Part shown: piece after piece, positions 60,889 through 64,000 of the stretch
How the letters are laid out: the number at the start of each line of letters is the position of its first letter
Position numbering within the stretch: position 1 is the stretch's first letter
NCBI RefSeq assembly: GCF_033115175.1
Contig: NC_084827.1
Coordinates: forward strand, 145,879,701-145,943,700
From: Lepus europaeus
Taxonomy: Eukaryota; Chordata; Mammalia; Lagomorpha; Leporidae
Direction: 5' to 3'
Length of the DNA: 64,000 bases
Notes under the pieces: model-generated
The model's input: the letters and a program-made list of their open reading frames with translations, nothing else
Database searches by the model: none
What the model was told of the DNA's origin: nothing
Position numbers and translations under genes: made by a program

Positions 60889-62145
60889 TGAGGTCAGGTG
60901 CAGCTGGGGACCAGGAGACCAAAGTAGAGCCCTTCCGCAGGACTTCAAAGTGCTTCTGCTCTGTAAATGCGAGTACTGGTTCTTGAGATGGGAATATGCA
61001 CCGCTTCCCAAACGTATTTGACCACTAAACACTTGGTTTTAGCGAAGCATCATGTGGATCTAAATGGTTTTTGGAGCACACCTTGGAAGATGCTATACTG
61101 ATGGTTTCTAAGGCTGCTTCCAGCTCTGACCCTGTGTTCTTCTAAATGGGCTCTCTCCGTGGGGGCAGTTCCGCCGTCAGAATCCTGAAGCAGGACCCCC
61201 GCCATTCAGTAATTTACGACTGCTCTTCTTTTCATTCTCCAAACATCAGTTCTGAATCTTGGTGTTCACAATCCAGCCGTCTCTGGGTGGGGACAAGTAG
61301 AGGGAAGGTGGGAGGAGGCCCATGTGCTAACAATTTCCAGTGTCCCTTCTGCCCAATCAGCATTTGCTAATAAGCCATAAGAAATCGTGTTAGTAAGATG
61401 TTGCTAGTTCTAGTGACCTCAGGTCAAACGTCTGAATAAGGACAACGTGGCTGGATGTGGTCCTCGGACACCCAGCCTTTGCTGCCCACGCGCCCTCCTG
61501 TACCAGAAGGCTGAGAGCTACACTGCCCGGATAACCTTTGCAGCAAGGGGTCTGGATGCAAACTACGTTCTGCCAATCAGAAGTCCCAGGGTGAGGCTTG
61601 CAGGGCAGAGGCAGGGAGGGTTGGGGCGCCGTGGGCTGGCAGGCAAGCTCGCAGGGACGGACGCTGTCGGGAGGCTGGCGCTGCAGCATCCAGCCCTCCA
61701 CAGTGACTGTTTCTTCTGAAAAGAGCTGGATGGGCCCTTGTTCTACGCTGAGCCCTGATGCACTGGCTCCCCTGACAGAAATTACAGAGCCCCCCGAGGC
61801 TCGGCACAGGGTCAGATCGGGCTCCTCTCACACCCAGCGCAGGGCTGGGTGGCTACGGAAGGGCCGGCTCTGCTCGTGGGTGAGGTCTGAGCAGACTTCA
61901 GAAGGAAGCAGGGTCCTCTCCCTCACCGTGCTGAGCCTGCCCTGGGAAAAGCTCTGACAGCCACCGGCGGAGAGTTGCTAGGAAACACTAGAGCCTCTCT
62001 TTGCTTTGACAAAAACTTCTTGTGATTTCTATAAACATAAAAACTCCCTGACCTCAGATTTGGCTGGTAAGGTAGCATCATCACTGCTTTATAGCTTCCA
62101 GAGGAAAAAAATGCAAAATGCTTTACTTTTAATCCACAAGAAATT
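60889..62145. other. Unique non-coding DNA of intron 11
   Basis: GC-rich in 61440-61960, with open frames on both strands. I see no exon with both a good acceptor and phase-1 entry that resembles KIAA2012. Confidence 0.4.
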
Positions 62146-62446
62146 AATTTTTTTAAAGATTTATTTAAAAGCAGAACAACAGAGAGAGGTATGAGAGATC
62201 TTTCATCCTCTGGTTCTCTCCCCAAATGGCCACAACAGCTGGGACTGGGCCAGGCCTAAGCCAGGAGCCAGGAACACCATCCAGGTCTCCCACATGCATG
62301 GCGGAACACAAGTACTTAGGTCATCTTCCACTGCCTTCCCAGGCACGAACTGGAGGTGGAGCAGCCAGGACATGACCTGGCACTCCGATACAGGATGCCA
62401 GCCACACAAGTGGCAGCCTAACCCACCGTACCACAGTGCTGGTCCC
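62146..62446 (-). repeat. CSINE
   Basis: Minus-strand copy from 'ttttttaaagatttattt' to 'accacagtgctggtccc', followed by a T run. Confidence 0.88.
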
Positions 62447-62604
62447 AGAATTTTTTTTTTTTTTTTTGAGAAAAAATATCAACATGAAACACTGAAGAAG
62501 ATTTAATTCCGCTTTGTTTTGTGCAGATGGTGGCACTTATATGTACTTAACAGAGCCTGCTATGAATTCCACCCTTTGTTTCTGTTCTGTTTCAAAGAAC
62601 CCTG

Positions 62605-62954
62605 AGGCCGGCGCCGTGGCTCAACAGGCTAATCCTCCGCCTAGCGGCGCCGGCACACCAGGTTCTAGTCCCGGTCGGGGCACTGGATTCTGTCCCGGTT
62701 GCTCCTCTTCCAGGCCAGCTCTCTGCTGTGGCCAGGGAGTGCAGTGGAGGATGGCCCAAGTGCTTGGGTCCTGCACCCCATGGGAGATCAGGAGAAGCAC
62801 CTGGCTCCTGCCATCAGATCAGTGCGGTGCGCCGGCCGCAGCGCACTGGCCGCGGCGGCCATTGGAGGGTGAACCAACAGCAAAAGGAAGACCTTTCTCT
62901 CTGTCTCTCTCTCTCTCTCTCACTGTCCACTCTGCCTGTCAAAAAAAAAAAAAA
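62605..62954 (+). repeat. CSINE, young
   Basis: Young-type copy with an exact 13-bp duplication TCAAAGAACCCTG (62592-62604 and 62955-62967). It carries an extra 'cagcgcactggccgcggcgg' segment near 62840-62860, also present in the copy at 6139. Confidence 0.95.
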
Positions 62955-63218
62955 TCAAAGAACCCTGGACTCAGGAGGGGACTTGGGCACCATCTTCACC
63001 ACCATTTACTCCCACAGCCTTGCTGAGGATACCAACAGACAGAACAGATCAAAGCAGCGCTGCCCAGCTGAAGCGGGGCGGCCTTGCGGCATCTCTCCCA
63101 GCTTCTCCACAGAGCCGCGTACCCTGCCCTCCTAAGATGTTTGCGGGCTTGGGGGTAGGGGCTGCCCATGCAGGAACACCAGAGCTGTGAGACCACAGTT
63201 TGAAAACCCTATCACTGG

Positions 63219-63504
63219 GGCTGGCGCTGTGGTCTAGTCTCCACCTGCGACGCCAGCATTCCATATGGGCGCCAGTTCAAGACCCGGCTGCTCCACTTCT
63301 GATCCAGCTCCCTGCTAATGTGCCTGGGAAAGCAGGCCTTGGGCCCCTGCACCCACAGAGGTGACCCAGAAGAAACTTCAGCCATTGCAGCCATTTGAGA
63401 AATGAGTCAATAGATGGAGGATCTCTCTCTCTCTGTCTCTCCCTCTCTCTGTAACTATGCATCTCAAATGATGATGATGATAATAATAATAATAAATCTT
63501 GAGA
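63219..63504 (+). repeat. CSINE, shortened
   Basis: Plus-strand C SINE with a tail turned into (ATG)n(ATA)n (63470-63495). It lacks part of the head after 'gtggtctag' and part of the 3' half. Confidence 0.87.
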
Positions 63505-63569
63505 AAAGGAAACCTTCTCACTTTAGGATATGCAAACTTAGGCTATCAGAAGTGTGATATGCTCACCTA

Positions 63570-63950
63570 ACTTTTATACGGAAAACCCCAGGCTCTCACC
63601 CAGATCTCCCCACACACAGTTGGGTCAGAGCTCTCAAGAACCAGCTGAAGTCCCACCTTCCTTGTGCCACCTGATCTGCTCTCTCGGCCTCGCTGATTGA
63701 TGCTTCCATAGGCTCCACTCATTCTTGCTACCTGGGCCTCTTACCCCCCTCATCTCTTAATCTTTTTTTACCTTCTCTATTCTCTCCTCTCTTCCATGTA
63801 AATTTTCTGTAGGCAAATTCCATCTTCTCCACTTCTTAATATCCCAAAAAACACCTCTGATACTCTCAGAATATTGCCTGTCAGTATTGATTAAAACTGT
63901 GGGCAGAGAGACATTCATTGTTCCCCAAAAACCATTCTTGCAGTATTCAT
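63570..63950 (+). repeat. L2 3' fragment (probable)
   Basis: 'agaaccagctgaagtcccacc', 'gtaggcaaattccatctt' and 'ctcttaatctttttttacc' loosely follow LINE-2 3' ends. Confidence 0.45.
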
Positions 63951-63968
63951 TTAATTAATAGAATCCCT

Positions 63969-64000
63969 GGGGCTGGCGCTGTGGTGTAGTAGGTTAAGAC
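63969..64000 (+). repeat. CSINE, cut by window end
   Basis: Only the first 32 bases are present: the typical 'ggggctggcgctgtggtgta' head. Confidence 0.9.

Noticed and set aside
61598-61957. 119-codon plus-strand frame in intron 11
   Set aside because: The acceptor-like CCACAG does not give phase-1 continuity with recognisable KIAA2012 sequence.

Overview
The window is ordinary vertebrate nuclear DNA from a lagomorph, most likely rabbit or hare. The main evidence is more than fifty copies of the tRNA-derived lagomorph C-repeat SINE (CSINE). Each has an internal promoter B-box-like motif (GGTTCTAGTCC in young copies), a CT-rich 3' part, an 'aactctgcctttcaaataaat' type tail and often clear target-site duplications (TSDs). 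Older mammal-wide repeats (MIR, L2, L1, MLT1-type MaLR LTRs, Tigger/hAT-like DNA transposons) form the background, and many of them are split by CSINEs. There are no bacterial operons, CRISPR arrays or phage genes. Most long open frames are chance frames inside repeats.

One gene can be assembled by splice logic: the plus-strand 5' half of the orthologue of human KIAA2012, an uncharacterised protein. Eleven coding exons were placed (7203-7286, 8450-8734, 29929-30088, 32801-32953, 37143-37258, 38370-38532, 39127-39269, 41651-41819, 46458-46709, 51037-51213, 54285-54395). All have AG/GT borders and intron phases agree throughout, giving about 604 codons without a stop. The last exon ends in phase 1 with an open donor, so the gene continues past the window. 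A GC-rich promoter region before exon 1 carries two RFX-type X-box motifs, which suggests control as a ciliary gene.

Layout: 1-6640 is intergenic repeat DNA with a minus-strand RPS15A processed pseudogene (about 1157-1600). 6640-7286 is promoter and exon 1. 8735-29928 is a 21 kb repeat-filled intron 2 with a GC-rich patch near 21.6-22.5 kb. 29929-54395 holds exons 3-11. 54396-64000 is the start of intron 11, with no further exon I can support.

I found no new biological system. The most useful leads are the paired X-boxes, two phase-compatible donors in exon 9, a possible alternative terminal exon in intron 10, weak exon 7 donor context, inverted SINE pairs next to exons, and several nested transposon layers that give a relative age order. 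The KIAA2012 and repeat-family names come from memory of those families, not from a search.
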